From: Blastococcus sp. URHD0036 | GTDB lineage: Bacteria; Actinomycetota; Actinomycetes; Mycobacteriales; Geodermatophilaceae | Length of the DNA: 64,000 nucleotides | NCBI RefSeq assembly: GCF_000701365.1 | Contig: NZ_JNIK01000011.1 | Location: forward strand, 62,001-126,000 | Reading direction: 5' to 3' | Shown: positions 1 through 10,721 of the stretch, one piece after another | Position numbering within the stretch: the first letter of the stretch is position 1 | How the letters are laid out: each line of letters begins with the position of its first letter | Position numbers and translations under genes: made by a program | The notes under the pieces: model-generated | What the model was told of the DNA's origin: nothing | The model's input: only the letters and a program-made list of their open reading frames with translations | Database searches by the model: none

Positions 1-2246
<2,246 letters not shown>

Positions 2247-2290
2247 GCGCACGACGGCGAGACTCCCACACGCGGTGTGACCCGCCTCGC

Positions 2291-2337
2291 AGGTGGAGGA
2301 CATCCGTCGGCGTGACGCCGACGGATCTCCTCCACCT
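2291..2337 (-). terminator. Near-perfect 47-nt palindrome, likely mfd terminator
   Basis: Arms 2291-2313 and 2315-2337 are complementary over 23 positions with one mismatch (2301/2327). The mfd stop codon lies at the distal end of the arm. There is no U-tract, as is common for GC-rich actinobacterial stem-loops. It separates mfd from the SurA-like gene 45 nt further on. Confidence 0.65.
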
Positions 2338-5300
2338 CAGGCGGCGACGGGCTGGTCCAGCACCGCGCGCAGCGTCGCGTGCAGGTTCTCCAGCAGGGCG
2401 ACGTCGCGCAGCGGGGTCCGGCGGTCGGGACCGACCGGGACCTTGAGCGAGATCGTCGACGCCGCGGCCTTGTAGGTCGCGCCCTCCGCGAGCCGGGCCA
2501 GCCGCATCTGCTTGGACTCGGGCAGGTCCACGGGGCCGATCCGGATGACGCGCCCGGTGAGCGACACCTCGGTGATGCCCATGGCCCGCATCGCCACCCG
2601 GAACCGGGCGACCGCCAGCAGGTTGAGCACCGGGGCCGGCGGGGCGCCGTAGCGGTCGGTCAGCTCGTCGAGCACGGCCTGAGCCTGGTCGTCGTCCTGC
2701 ACGGAGGCGACCTTGCGGTAGGCCTCCATCCGCAGCCGCTCGCCGGGGACGTAGTCGTGCGGCAGGTGCGCGTCGACCGGCAGGTCGACCCGGACCTCGG
2801 CGGGCTCGACCGGCGGGGACTCCCCGGTGACCTGGGCGCGGTAGTCCGCGACCGCCTCCCCCACCAGCCGGACGTAGAGGTCGAAGCCGACCCCGGCGAT
2901 GTGCCCGGACTGCTCGCCGCCGAGCAGGTTGCCCGAGCCGCGGATCTCCAGGTCCTTCATCGCCACCGCCATGCCGGCGCCGAGGTCGGTGTTGTTGGCG
3001 ATCGTGGTCAGCCGGTCGACCGAGGTCTCGGTGAGCGTCCGCGTCGGGTCGTAGGTGAAGTAGGCGTAGGCCCGCTCCCGCCCACGGCCGACCCGGCCGC
3101 GGATCTGGTGCAGCTGCGACAGGCCGAAGGTGTCGGCCCGGTCGACGATCAGCGTGTTGGCGTTCGGGATGTCCAGCCCCGACTCGACGATCGTCGTCGA
3201 GACCAGGACGTCGTACTCCTTCTCCCAGAAGCCGACCATGATCCGCTCGAGCTCGTGCTCCTTCATCTGGCCGTGGCCGACGGCGACGCGGGCCTCCGGC
3301 ACCAGGTGGCGGATCTTGGCCGCGGCCTTGTCGATCGACTGCACCCGGTTGTGGATCACGAAGACCTGGCCGTCGCGCAGCAGCTCGCGGCGGATCGCCG
3401 CGGCCATCTGCTTGTCCTCCCACGCGCCGACGTAGGTCAGCACCGGGTGCCGCTCCTCGGGCGGGGTGAGGATCGTCGACATCTCCCGGATGCCGGTCAG
3501 CGACATCTCGAGCGTGCGCGGGATCGGGGTGGCCGACATCGAGAGGACGTCCACCGCCGTCCGCATCGTCTTCAGGTACTCCTTGTGCTCGACGCCGAAC
3601 CGCTGCTCCTCGTCGACGATCACCAGCCCGAGGTCCTTGAACCGGGTGGTCGGCTGCAGCAGCCGGTGGGTGCCGACCAGGACGTCGACCTCGCCGGCGG
3701 CCAGCGCGCGCAGGATCTCGGTGCTCTCGGCGTCGGACTGGAACCGCGACAGCACCTTCACCGTCACCGGGAACTGGGCGAACCGCTCGGAGAAGGTCTT
3801 GAAGTGCTGGTTGGCCAACAGCGTCGTCGGCACCAGGACGGCGACCTGCTTGCCGTCCTGCACCGCCTTGAACGCCGCCCGCACCGCGATCTCGGTCTTC
3901 CCGTAGCCGACGTCGCCGCAGATGATCCGGTCCATCGGGACCGGGTTCTGCATGTCGCCCTTGACCTCGTCGATCGCGGCGAGCTGGTCGGGCGTCTCCT
4001 GGAAGGGGAAGGCGTCCTCCAGCTCGCGCTGCCACACGGTGTCCGGGCCGAACGCGTGCCCCTTCGTGGCCATCCGGGCGGAGTACAGCCGGATGAGCTC
4101 GGCGGCGATCTGCTTGACCGCCTTGCGCGCCTGGCCCTTGGTCTTCTGCCAGTCGGCGCCGCCGAGCTTGGACAGCGCCGGGGCCTCGCCACCGACGTAG
4201 CGGGTCAGCTGGTCCAGGGAGTCGGTGGGCACGAACAGCCGGTCCGGCGGCTGGTTCCGCTTGCCCGGCGCGTACTCGACGATCAGGTAGTCGCGCTGCC
4301 CGCCGTTGACGGTGCGGCTGATCATCTCGACGTACCGGCCGATGCCGTGGTGCTCGTGGACGACGAGGTCGCCGGGCTGCAGCTGCACCAGGTCGACGGC
4401 GTTGCGGCGCCGGGCCGGCATCTTCACCGCGTCGCGCATCGTGGTGCCACGGGACCCGGTGAGGTCGTGCTCGGTGAGCAGCGCCAGGCCGACGCCCGGG
4501 AAGGCGAAGCCGGACTCCAGGTTGCCCTGGGTGACCGTGGTCAGCCGCGGCTCGGGCGCGGCCTCGATGCCGGGCACCAGCGCGGCACCCAGCTCGGCCT
4601 CGGCCAGCTGGTCGGCGGCGCGCTGGGCAGGACCAGGGCCGGCGAAGGTGACGACCACCCGCCAGCCCTCGCGGTGCCAGTCGCGGATCGTCTCGATCGC
4701 CTTCGGCACGTCGCCGGCGAACCGGTCGACGGTCGTGGCGTCGAGGGTGATCTGCGTGTCGTCGTCCTCGGCCTGGATCGTGAACGACCCGGTCGTCCAC
4801 CACGGCAGGCCACGGGCGAGCGCGGCGGCCTCGACGTCGACGAGGTCGCGGAAGATCGAGGCGCCCAGGTCCAGCGGGGCCTCGCCGGCCTCCGCGGCGG
4901 TCGTCCAGCTGGCCGCCAGGAACTCCTCGGCGGTGCGGACGAGGTCCGCGGCGCGGCTGCGGACCCGCTCGGGGTCGCAGACCAGGACGTGCGTGCCGCG
5001 CGACACCAGGTCGGTCAGCAGCTCCATCGACCGGTCCCCCAGCAGCGCCGGGGTCAGCGACTCCATGCCCTCGACCGCGATGCCCTCGGCGATCCGGCCC
5101 AGGACGTCGGCCAGCGCGGGGTGCTCGGTGGCCAGCTGCGCGGCGCGGGCGCGGACCTCCTCGGTCAGCAGCAGCTCGCGGCACGGCGGCGCCCACAGGC
5201 GCTCGGGTCGGTCGTCGAGCGAGCGCTGGTCGGCGGCGGAGAAGTAACGCAGCTCGTCGACCTCGTCGCCCCAGAACTCCACCCGCACCGGGTGCGGCTC

Positions 5301-5876
5301 GGTCGGGGGGAAGACGTCGAGCAGACCACCGCGGACGGCGAACTCGCCGCGCTTCTCGACCAGCTCGACGCGGGTGTAGGCGGCGTCGACCAGCGCACGG
5401 GCGACGTCGTCGAGGTCGGCCTCCTGGCCGGGGCGCAGCTCCACCGGGGTCAGGTCGCCGAGCCCCGGCGCCATCGGCTGCAGCACGCTGCGCACCGGCG
5501 CGACGATGACGTCGACCGGCGGGCGGTCGCCGGGGTGGGTCAGGTCGCGGAGGACGGCGAGGCGGCGGCCGACGGTGTCCGCGCGCGGCGAGAGCCGCTC
5601 GTGCGGCAGCGTCTCCCAGGCGGGGAAGACCTCGACCCGGCGGTCGGGGAGGAAGCAGCGCAGCAGGTCGGCGGTCGCGTCGGCGTCCCGCTCCCCCGCG
5701 GTGACGACGAGGACCGGCACGCCCGCGCCCGGTGCCGGCGCGGCCAGGGCCGCAGCGACCAGCGGCTGCACCGGTGGCGGGGCGGTGACCGCCATCCCGG
5801 CCGATCCGGCCGCGGCCACCACACGGGCCATCCCGGGGTCGGTGAGGACGACGTCGAGCACGCCGCGCAGGGACAC
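2337..5876 (-). CDS. mfd: Transcription-repair coupling factor Mfd
   Basis: Mfd is an ATP-dependent translocase that removes stalled RNA polymerase from lesions and recruits UvrA. The order of parts is: a UvrB-like N-terminal module with degenerate nucleotide motifs; the RNAP-interaction domain around GDLVVHEHHGIGRY; the RecG-like motor with Walker A GDVGYGKTE (about 652-660) and DEEQRFGVEHKE (about 755); a SATPIPRTLEM helicase motif; and a C-terminal TRCF domain. At about 1,179 residues it matches the usual length. The GTG at 5876 was chosen because GGGAG lies 9 nt upstream and the following SLRGVLDVVL resembles Mfd N-termini. A GTG at 5909 would add 11 residues. A TAACCT -10-like box lies about 40 nt before 5909. 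Confidence 0.95.
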   Translation of the reverse strand: MSLRGVLDVVLTDPGMARVVAAAGSAGMAVTAPPPVQPLVAAALAAPAPGAGVPVLVVTAGERDADATADLLRCFLPDRRVEVFPAWETLPHERLSPRADTVGRRLAVLRDLTHPGDRPPVDVIVAPVRSVLQPMAPGLGDLTPVELRPGQEADLDDVARALVDAAYTRVELVEKRGEFAVRGGLLDVFPPTEPHPVRVEFWGDEVDELRYFSAADQRSLDDRPERLWAPPCRELLLTEEVRARAAQLATEHPALADVLGRIAEGIAVEGMESLTPALLGDRSMELLTDLVSRGTHVLVCDPERVRSRAADLVRTAEEFLAASWTTAAEAGEAPLDLGASIFRDLVDVEAAALARGLPWWTTGSFTIQAEDDDTQITLDATTVDRFAGDVPKAIETIRDWHREGWRVVVTFAGPGPAQRAADQLAEAELGAALVPGIEAAPEPRLTTVTQGNLESGFAFPGVGLALLTEHDLTGSRGTTMRDAVKMPARRRNAVDLVQLQPGDLVVHEHHGIGRYVEMISRTVNGGQRDYLIVEYAPGKRNQPPDRLFVPTDSLDQLTRYVGGEAPALSKLGGADWQKTKGQARKAVKQIAAELIRLYSARMATKGHAFGPDTVWQRELEDAFPFQETPDQLAAIDEVKGDMQNPVPMDRIICGDVGYGKTEIAVRAAFKAVQDGKQVAVLVPTTLLANQHFKTFSERFAQFPVTVKVLSRFQSDAESTEILRALAAGEVDVLVGTHRLLQPTTRFKDLGLVIVDEEQRFGVEHKEYLKTMRTAVDVLSMSATPIPRTLEMSLTGIREMSTILTPPEERHPVLTYVGAWEDKQMAAAIRRELLRDGQVFVIHNRVQSIDKAAAKIRHLVPEARVAVGHGQMKEHELERIMVGFWEKEYDVLVSTTIVESGLDIPNANTLIVDRADTFGLSQLHQIRGRVGRGRERAYAYFTYDPTRTLTETSVDRLTTIANNTDLGAGMAVAMKDLEIRGSGNLLGGEQSGHIAGVGFDLYVRLVGEAVADYRAQVTGESPPVEPAEVRVDLPVDAHLPHDYVPGERLRMEAYRKVASVQDDDQAQAVLDELTDRYGAPPAPVLNLLAVARFRVAMRAMGITEVSLTGRVIRIGPVDLPESKQMRLARLAEGATYKAAASTISLKVPVGPDRRTPLRDVALLENLHATLRAVLDQPVAA

Positions 5877-5983
5877 GAGATCGAACTCCCAGAGGATCGC
5901 CGGCCCCACGACGGTGCCGCCCAGTGCGGCAGGGGCCGGTCCCCGAGGTTAGTCGCGGCTGCCGACAACTGCCGTCGGCCGGA

Positions 5984-6658
5984 TCAGCTCGCGGGGGTCG
6001 GGGCCAGCCCGCGGACGCCGGCGACGAACAGGTCGATGCCGAGGCCGAAGTACTCCTCGTCGTCGCAGTAGGTCATCGCCACGGCGTGTGACACCAGGGC
6101 CGGGTACTTCTCCGGGGAGAGCGAGGCGATCAGCGCCTGCTTGTGCCGCAGGTGCTCGGCGCGGGTCTCGGCGTCCACACCGCTGGCGTCCACCTGGTCA
6201 CCGGTGACCATGGCGATCGCCGAGCGCAGCGCCTGCATGGCCAGCGCGCTGGCCGCCTCGGGGGTGAAGCCGGCGGCGGCCAGCCGGGACAGCGCCCGCT
6301 CGGTCAGGTCCAGCCCCAGGGGGTGCGCCATCATCCGCGTGGCCACCAGCGGCGCCACCTGCGGGTGCGGGCGCATCGCGGCGACCAGCGTGGTGAGCAC
6401 CGCGCGCAGGTCCTCGGCCCAGAGCTCGCCCGGCGGCGGGACGACCACGTCGTCGAGGACCCGGTCGGCCGCGCCGGCGAGCAGGTCGTCTTTGGTCTTG
6501 AAGTGCCAGTAGAGCGCCATCGGCGTGACGCCGAGTTCGGTCGCCAGGCGGCGGATGGTCACCGCGTCGATGCCCTCGGCGTCGGCGACGGCCAGCGCCT
6601 TGTCCACCACCCGCTCACGGGTCAGCGAGGTGCGGGCAGCTGCCTTCGTCTCCGTCAC
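5984..6658 (-). CDS. TetR-family repressor, tetracycline-repressor C-terminal type
   Basis: A DNA-binding repressor of 224 residues. Residues about 14-60 form the TetR helix-turn-helix (RERVVDKALAVADAEGI ... IRRLATELGVTPMALYWHFKTKDDLL). The C-terminal ligand domain is of the TetR_C type (dimerising helices, histidine- and arginine-rich stretches). The GTG start (6658) follows directly on the palindromic spacer shared with the divergent MFS exporter, so the protein very likely autoregulates and represses that exporter until a drug-like ligand binds. The frame stays open further upstream, but that extension crosses the operator and the exporter and has no protein character. The ligand is unknown. 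Confidence 0.88.
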   Translation of the reverse strand: MTETKAAARTSLTRERVVDKALAVADAEGIDAVTIRRLATELGVTPMALYWHFKTKDDLLAGAADRVLDDVVVPPPGELWAEDLRAVLTTLVAAMRPHPQVAPLVATRMMAHPLGLDLTERALSRLAAAGFTPEAASALAMQALRSAIAMVTGDQVDASGVDAETRAEHLRHKQALIASLSPEKYPALVSHAVAMTYCDDEEYFGLGIDLFVAGVRGLAPTPAS

Positions 6659-6739
6659 GGTTGACAACTGTACACCGTATGGTGTCGGCTGTACGACGTA
6701 CACGTACGGTGTACATGTACAGCGCAGAGGAGACCTCCC
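6659..6739. promoter_or_regulatory. Divergent promoter/operator between tetR and MFS exporter
   Basis: An unusually A/T-rich spacer packed with inverted repeats. TGTACACCGTA (6669-6679) is matched by TACGGTGTACA (6705-6715). TGTACATGTACA (6710-6721) is a perfect 12-bp palindrome, and GTACGACGTAC lies between. A TTGACA -35-like hexamer is at 6661-6666. AGAGGAGA ahead of GTG 6740 is the exporter's ribosome binding site. TetR binding here is inferred from position and symmetry. Confidence 0.7.
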
Positions 6740-8182
6740 GTGACCCCCACCCGCCGCCCCTGGGCACTGCTCGCCGTGTCCCTGGCGACCTTCATGACCT
6801 ACCTCGACAACAACATCGTCAACGTCGCGATGCCGGCCATCCAGCGCGACCTCGGCCTGACCACGTCCGGCCTCGAGTGGGTGGTCAGCAGCTACGTGCT
6901 GGTCTTCGCCGCGCTCCTGCTGGCCGGCGGCCGGCTGGCCGACGCGTTCGGCCGGCGCCGGCTCTTCCTGGTCGGACTCGGGGTGTTCGTCGGCGCCTCG
7001 CTGGTCGCGGGCCTCGCCGGGTCGGTCGAGGTGCTCGTCTCCGCCCGCGCCGTCCAGGGCCTCGGAGCCGCTCTTGTCACGCCGACGACGCTGGCGATCA
7101 TCAGCGATGCCTTCCGCGACCCGCGCGAGCGCGCGCAGGCCGTCGGTCTGTGGGCCGGCGTCGGGGCGCTCGCCCTCGCCGTCGGTCCGCTGCTGGGTGG
7201 CCTGCTGGCCCAGCACGCGTCGTGGGGCTGGATCTTCACCATCAACGTCCCGGTCGGCCTGGCCACCCTCGCCCTCGGCGCCTGGGCGATCCGCGAGTCC
7301 CGCGAGGAGGTCCGCCGTCCCCTGGACGTCCCCGGCCTGGTCCTCTCGTCGTCCGCGCTGACCGGTCTGACCTGGTCGTTGATCGAGGGCGGCGAGCGCG
7401 GTTGGACGTCGTCCCCGGTGCTCGGCGGCTTCGCGCTCGCCGCGGTGGCCGGTGCACTGTTCCTGCTGGCCGAGCGCCGGTCCGCAGCACCGATGGTGGA
7501 CGTCGCGCTCTTCCGCGAGCGCGCCTTCTCCGGCGGTCTGGCCGCGATGATGCTGTGGGCCTTCGGCCTGTTCGGCATCTACTTCTTCACGTCGCTGTAC
7601 CTGCAGGACGTGCTCGGGTTCTCCCCCACCGAGGCCGGGCTGGCCTTCCTGCCCATGGCCCTGTGCATGGTGGCCGGCGCGGTCGTCTCCGAGCAGGTCG
7701 CCCGGGCGGTCGGCGCGGCGCGGCTGGTGGGCGGCGCCATGGTGCTGATGGCCGCGGGCATCGCGTCGGTGAGCCTGCTCGGGGCCGACACCGGCTACTG
7801 GCAGCTGATGCCGAGCTTCGTGCTCATCGGCATCGGCGGCGGCCTGGTGACCCCCCTGACCGCGACCGTGCTCGCCGTCATGCCGACCTCGCAGGCGGGC
7901 ATCGCCTCGGGCCTGTTCAACGCCTCCCGCGAGGTGGCCGGACTGCTCGGCATCACCGTCATCGGCGCGGTACTGACCGGCCGCCAGTCGGCGTCCCTGC
8001 GTGGCGGGTCGGCACCGGTGGACGCCTTCCTCGACGGCTACCGATTCGGGCTGCTCGGTGCGGCCACGCTGGTCGCCCTCGGCGGGCTGGCCGCCTACCT
8101 CGCGCTGCGCACCGCCACCCCCGCGGCGGCCGACGACGAACTGCTCGTCCCGGCGGCCCCGGTCCCGGTGCCGGCGGGCTGA
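6740..8182 (+). CDS. MFS drug exporter, DHA2 (EmrB/QacA) family
   Basis: A proton-driven drug efflux transporter of 480 residues with about 14 hydrophobic segments. TM1 carries the family's D1 motif (MTYLDNNIVNVAMPAIQRDL). Motif A appears in the TM2-TM3 loop (GGRLADAFGRRRLF). Motif C is in TM5 (LALAVGPLLGGLL), followed by WGWIFTINVPVG. The GTG start is preceded by AGAGGAGA. The divergent TetR gene and shared operator support ligand-induced expression. The substrate cannot be read from sequence. The C-terminus is a short Pro/Ala tail. Confidence 0.92.
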   Translation: MTPTRRPWALLAVSLATFMTYLDNNIVNVAMPAIQRDLGLTTSGLEWVVSSYVLVFAALLLAGGRLADAFGRRRLFLVGLGVFVGASLVAGLAGSVEVLVSARAVQGLGAALVTPTTLAIISDAFRDPRERAQAVGLWAGVGALALAVGPLLGGLLAQHASWGWIFTINVPVGLATLALGAWAIRESREEVRRPLDVPGLVLSSSALTGLTWSLIEGGERGWTSSPVLGGFALAAVAGALFLLAERRSAAPMVDVALFRERAFSGGLAAMMLWAFGLFGIYFFTSLYLQDVLGFSPTEAGLAFLPMALCMVAGAVVSEQVARAVGAARLVGGAMVLMAAGIASVSLLGADTGYWQLMPSFVLIGIGGGLVTPLTATVLAVMPTSQAGIASGLFNASREVAGLLGITVIGAVLTGRQSASLRGGSAPVDAFLDGYRFGLLGAATLVALGGLAAYLALRTATPAAADDELLVPAAPVPVPAG

Positions 8183-8207
8183 CCGACCGACGGGCGGACG
8201 TGCCCGT

Positions 8208-8250
8208 GCGCCCGCTGCCCTCCGCCGGTCCGGCGGTCGGCAGCGGGCGC
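8208..8250. terminator. Bidirectional terminator hairpin
   Basis: GCGCCCGCTGCC (8208-8219) pairs with 8239-8250. After two mismatches, CCGCCGG (8222-8228) pairs with CCGGCGG (8230-8236). It lies between the convergent MFS exporter and cytidylyltransferase genes and can serve both. Confidence 0.75.
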
Positions 8251-8270
8251 GCGGCGGCGTCCGCCGAGGC

Positions 8271-8729
8271 TCAGGAGCTGAGAGCGTGAGCGGCCCGCGG
8301 CGCGGGGACCGAGGTCTCCATGGCGGCGAGGGCCCGGCGCAGAGCCGTGCTCGAGGTGTGCATCGTGTACGGGAAGTAGCGCACCTCGACGCCCACGGCG
8401 GCGAAGTCCCGCTCCAGCCGCTCGCCCTTGGGCGTCCCCCGCCAGTCGTCGCCCTTGAAGATGACGTCGAAGCGGACCTGCCGCCACGTGTCGATCTTGT
8501 CCGGCACGACCTCGGCGTGGACGTCGTCCACGAAGCGCAGCGACCGGACGATCTCCAGGCGCTCGGCGAGCGGGATCATCGGCAGGCGGCCCTTGGTCTG
8601 CAGCAGCATCTCGTCGGAGACGACGCCGGCGATCAGGTGGTCGCAGTTGTCCGCGGCGTGCCTGAGGATGTTCAGGTGCCCGATGTGGAACAAGTCGTAG
8701 GCACCAGGCGCATAGCCGATGACCGTCAT
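8271..8729 (-). CDS. TagD-like cytidylyltransferase (nucleotidyltransferase of the HIGH superfamily)
   Basis: This 152-residue protein has the cytidylyltransferase fold. GAYDLFHIGHLNIL carries the HxGH nucleotide-binding motif (H15-H18). VVSDEMLLQTKGRLPMIPLAERLEIVRSLR resembles glycerol-3-phosphate cytidylyltransferase (TagD). FKGDDWRGTPKG and TSSTALRRAL correspond to the C-terminal signature (ISTTxLR in TagD). It likely activates an alcohol phosphate with CTP to give a CDP-alcohol; CDP-glycerol is a guess by similarity. A GGGGGA ribosome binding site precedes the ATG. Its position at the edge of a polysaccharide locus that also encodes a CDP-alcohol phosphotransferase (17302-18063) suggests a shared pathway. 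It could instead be an adenylyltransferase of the same superfamily. Confidence 0.8.
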   Translation of the reverse strand: MTVIGYAPGAYDLFHIGHLNILRHAADNCDHLIAGVVSDEMLLQTKGRLPMIPLAERLEIVRSLRFVDDVHAEVVPDKIDTWRQVRFDVIFKGDDWRGTPKGERLERDFAAVGVEVRYFPYTMHTSSTALRRALAAMETSVPAPRAAHALSS

Positions 8730-9073
8730 GGGATCCCCCGATCCTCCCGTGGCGCCCGGCCCCCAGTCGGGGCCGACGCCTGATCACACTGAGTCATCGA
8801 GGAGCGACACTCATGGCGCTCGATGTGCGATGACCTCGGAAAACTAACCGAATCCCGTCACTCGCGGTGATCTCTTCAGGCATCTTCACCCGTTCGGAGA
8901 GGCGCCCTTGCGGGCAGGCCCCTCCGAGGGGTGAGGCCGACCCGTCGGACGGGGTCAGGGCCCTCACCTGCGGGTTACCGTCGGCGCTCCGACTGGGGAC
9001 ACACCGGACGGGCGTCGGCCGGCCTTCCGGCCGTCGACGCCCGCTGCAGGTGCGCGGGCAGGGAGTTGACGGC
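8730..9073. other. Divergent intergenic region (344 nt) of the polysaccharide locus
   Basis: This region lies between the TagD-like gene (minus) and the Wzz-like gene (plus). It holds the inverted repeat listed at 8858-8870 and, about 21 nt from it on the minus strand, the sequence AGGTCATCGC that also appears behind the equivalent repeat upstream of the giant surface proteins. No open frame here looks protein-like. GGGAG before 9074 is the Wzz-like gene's ribosome binding site. Confidence 0.6.
8858..8870. promoter_or_regulatory. TCAC-N5-GTGA inverted repeat (site C)
   Basis: TCACTCGCGGTGA, centred 135 nt upstream of the TagD-like start and about 210 nt upstream of the Wzz-like start. It matches TCACTCGCAGTGA (site B, reverse strand) at 12 of 13 positions. 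The regulator is unknown; function is inferred from recurrence in the locus. Confidence 0.45.
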
Positions 9074-10291
9074 ATGGAACTGAGGGACTACCTCGCCGCA
9101 CTGCGACGGCACTGGGCCATCTGGGTGGGCGCGACGCTGGTCGGCGCGCTGGCCGGGTTGCTGGTCTTCGCGGTGACCCCGAAGACCTACGAGGCGAGCT
9201 CCACCGTCTTCGTGTCGGTGTCCCCGTCGATCCCCAACAGCGCCTCGTTCGTGCAGCAGCGCGTGAAGAGCTACCCGGAGATCGTGACGAGCGAGGCCGT
9301 GCTGGCCCCGGTCATGGACGAGCTCGACCTCGACGTGTCGCTGGCCGAGCTCCGCACCCGCGTGAGCGCGACCAACCCGGCGGACACCACGCAGCTGCAC
9401 GTCACCGTCAGCGGAACCGACCCGGTCGAGGCGGCCGCGATCGCCAACGCCGTCTCCGACCACTTCGCCGACGTCGTCGAGACCCTGGAGACGCCGTCCT
9501 CCGGTGACGAGCCGGTGCACCTCACGGTCGCCGACCCCGCCGTGGCTCCCACGTCGCCGTCGTCGCCCGTCCTGCTCTACGTGCTTGCGCTCGGCGTCAT
9601 CGCCGGGCTGTTCCTCGGCCTGGCCGGCGCGGTGGTGCGCAGCCGGATGGACACCACGCTGCACACCGGGGACGACGTCCGCCGCGCCTGGGGCGAGGAG
9701 CCCGGCGACACCGAGTTCCTCGTACAGCCCTCCGGCCGCGCGCGGCGCAGTGCCCTGACCGGCCAGGCGGCCAGCACGCTGGCCCGGCGGCTCGAGCTCC
9801 GCGCCGAGGAGCGGCCGGTGCGCGTCGTCGTCCTCTCGCCCTCCCCGTCGGAGGAGCGCGCCACGCGCGCCTTCGCCGAGCAGGTCACCGCCGTGCTCCA
9901 CAGCCGCGGCGTGGACGCGACCGTCGCCGGGCCCGAGGCGCGTCCCGGCACAGCCGGGGACGACGGCGCTCGGGTCCGCCTGGACGTCGTCGACCCGCTG
10001 TCACCGCTGCGCGTGTGGAAGGACGTGGCCGAGCGCTACGACGGCGTCGTGCTGGTCGTGGCCAACGGCCGGGTCGACGAGCAGGAACTCAGCGAGATGC
10101 GCACCGTCCTCGCGTCGGCCGGCGTCACCCCGCTCGCCGTCGCCCTCGTCCCGCGCGGGCGGGACCGCCAGCGCGGTACGGACGACGCGCCCCGAGGCTC
10201 GCAGCCTCCCGCCCCTCCCGCGCGGCGGACGCCGGGGCCGGCCGCGGCGGCCGGCAAGCGGCCCGTCCTGAACGGAGCCGACCGCGGCTGA
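9074..10291 (+). CDS. Wzz/YveK-like chain-length determinant with degenerate kinase-like domain
   Basis: A 405-residue inner-membrane protein of polysaccharide export. It has an N-terminal Wzz domain (MELRDYLAALRRHWAIWVG; TM1 about 14-34; YEASSTVFVSV; then a coiled extracytoplasmic part) and TM2 at about 172-194, followed by the family's VRSRMDTTLHTGDDVRRAWG. The cytoplasmic C-terminus starts like a bacterial tyrosine kinase (RVVVLSPSPSEERATRAFAEQ) but lacks the Walker A Gly-Lys-Ser/Thr and the aspartate motifs, so kinase activity is unlikely. The last 50 residues are Pro/Arg-rich. The ATG at 9074 was chosen because it directly precedes the Wzz domain; the frame is open upstream without protein character. 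It stands alone, head to head with the TagD-like gene. Confidence 0.82.
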   Translation: MELRDYLAALRRHWAIWVGATLVGALAGLLVFAVTPKTYEASSTVFVSVSPSIPNSASFVQQRVKSYPEIVTSEAVLAPVMDELDLDVSLAELRTRVSATNPADTTQLHVTVSGTDPVEAAAIANAVSDHFADVVETLETPSSGDEPVHLTVADPAVAPTSPSSPVLLYVLALGVIAGLFLGLAGAVVRSRMDTTLHTGDDVRRAWGEEPGDTEFLVQPSGRARRSALTGQAASTLARRLELRAEERPVRVVVLSPSPSEERATRAFAEQVTAVLHSRGVDATVAGPEARPGTAGDDGARVRLDVVDPLSPLRVWKDVAERYDGVVLVVANGRVDEQELSEMRTVLASAGVTPLAVALVPRGRDRQRGTDDAPRGSQPPAPPARRTPGPAAAAGKRPVLNGADRG

Positions 10292-10297
10292 TCCACA

Positions 10298-10355
10298 GAA
10301 CGACGACGGCAACGGGCCGGTCGGGACACACGTCCCGGCTGGCCCGTCGTCGTTC
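10298..10355 (+). terminator. Terminator after the Wzz-like gene
   Basis: A 12-bp stem pairs 10298-10309 with 10344-10355. A second small GC stem (CGGGAC/GTCCCG) lies in the loop. It starts 7 nt after the stop codon. Confidence 0.75.
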
Positions 10356-10721
10356 CGCGTGTTGATCGAGCCGTTCCGCGGCTCGGGGAGTTAGACGACT
10401 CCCTCCGGGTTGGCCCGGCGATCACCGTGGGCTGGATCGAGAGAGCGAGGCGCGCCACGGTCCGCCGGCGCCTCTGTCGGGACCCCGTCGGTGGGTCGCC
10501 TGGGGAGGGCGGATCTCTCCACGGGAAGCAGCACCCGCGTCGGCATCGCGCTCCGCACGCGCCGGGGCAGTCCTATCGCATGCGCCCAGCTGTCCCTAAG
10601 GGCGGCCTATGGGACACCCCACCGGGCCCGGCGAGGGTAGCCGCGACAGCGCGGGGCTCGGAGGCTTCGACCAGCATGGAACATGAGGGCCTGGGCGGTC
10701 ATTCCGAGGCGGGAGTTTCCG
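10356..10721. other. Gene-free stretch leading into the repeat-punctuated island
   Basis: I see no convincing gene here. The open frames on both strands lack a ribosome binding site and protein-like composition. A small stem-loop (GGGGAGT/ACTCCCT, about 10386-10405) and the first island repeat (10592-10615) are the only structures recognised. Confidence 0.5.
10592..10615 (+). repeat. Island repeat copy 1 (variant)
   Basis: GTCCCTAAGG then GCGGCCTATGGGAC, an imperfect palindrome with GTCCC/GGGAC ends. It shares the GTCCCTAAG left half with copies 2-5 but has AGGGCGGCCT in the centre, like the partial copies at 11654 and 12660. Confidence 0.65.

Noticed and set aside
2379-6071. A 1,230-codon open frame on the plus strand across mfd
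   Set aside because: It is the antisense shadow of mfd in GC-rich DNA (His/Arg/Val/Asp-rich, no domain), while mfd is fully conserved on the other strand.
10410-10640. Small plus-strand open frame before the island
   Set aside because: No ribosome binding site and Arg/Ser-rich shadow-like composition; it runs through repeat copy 1.
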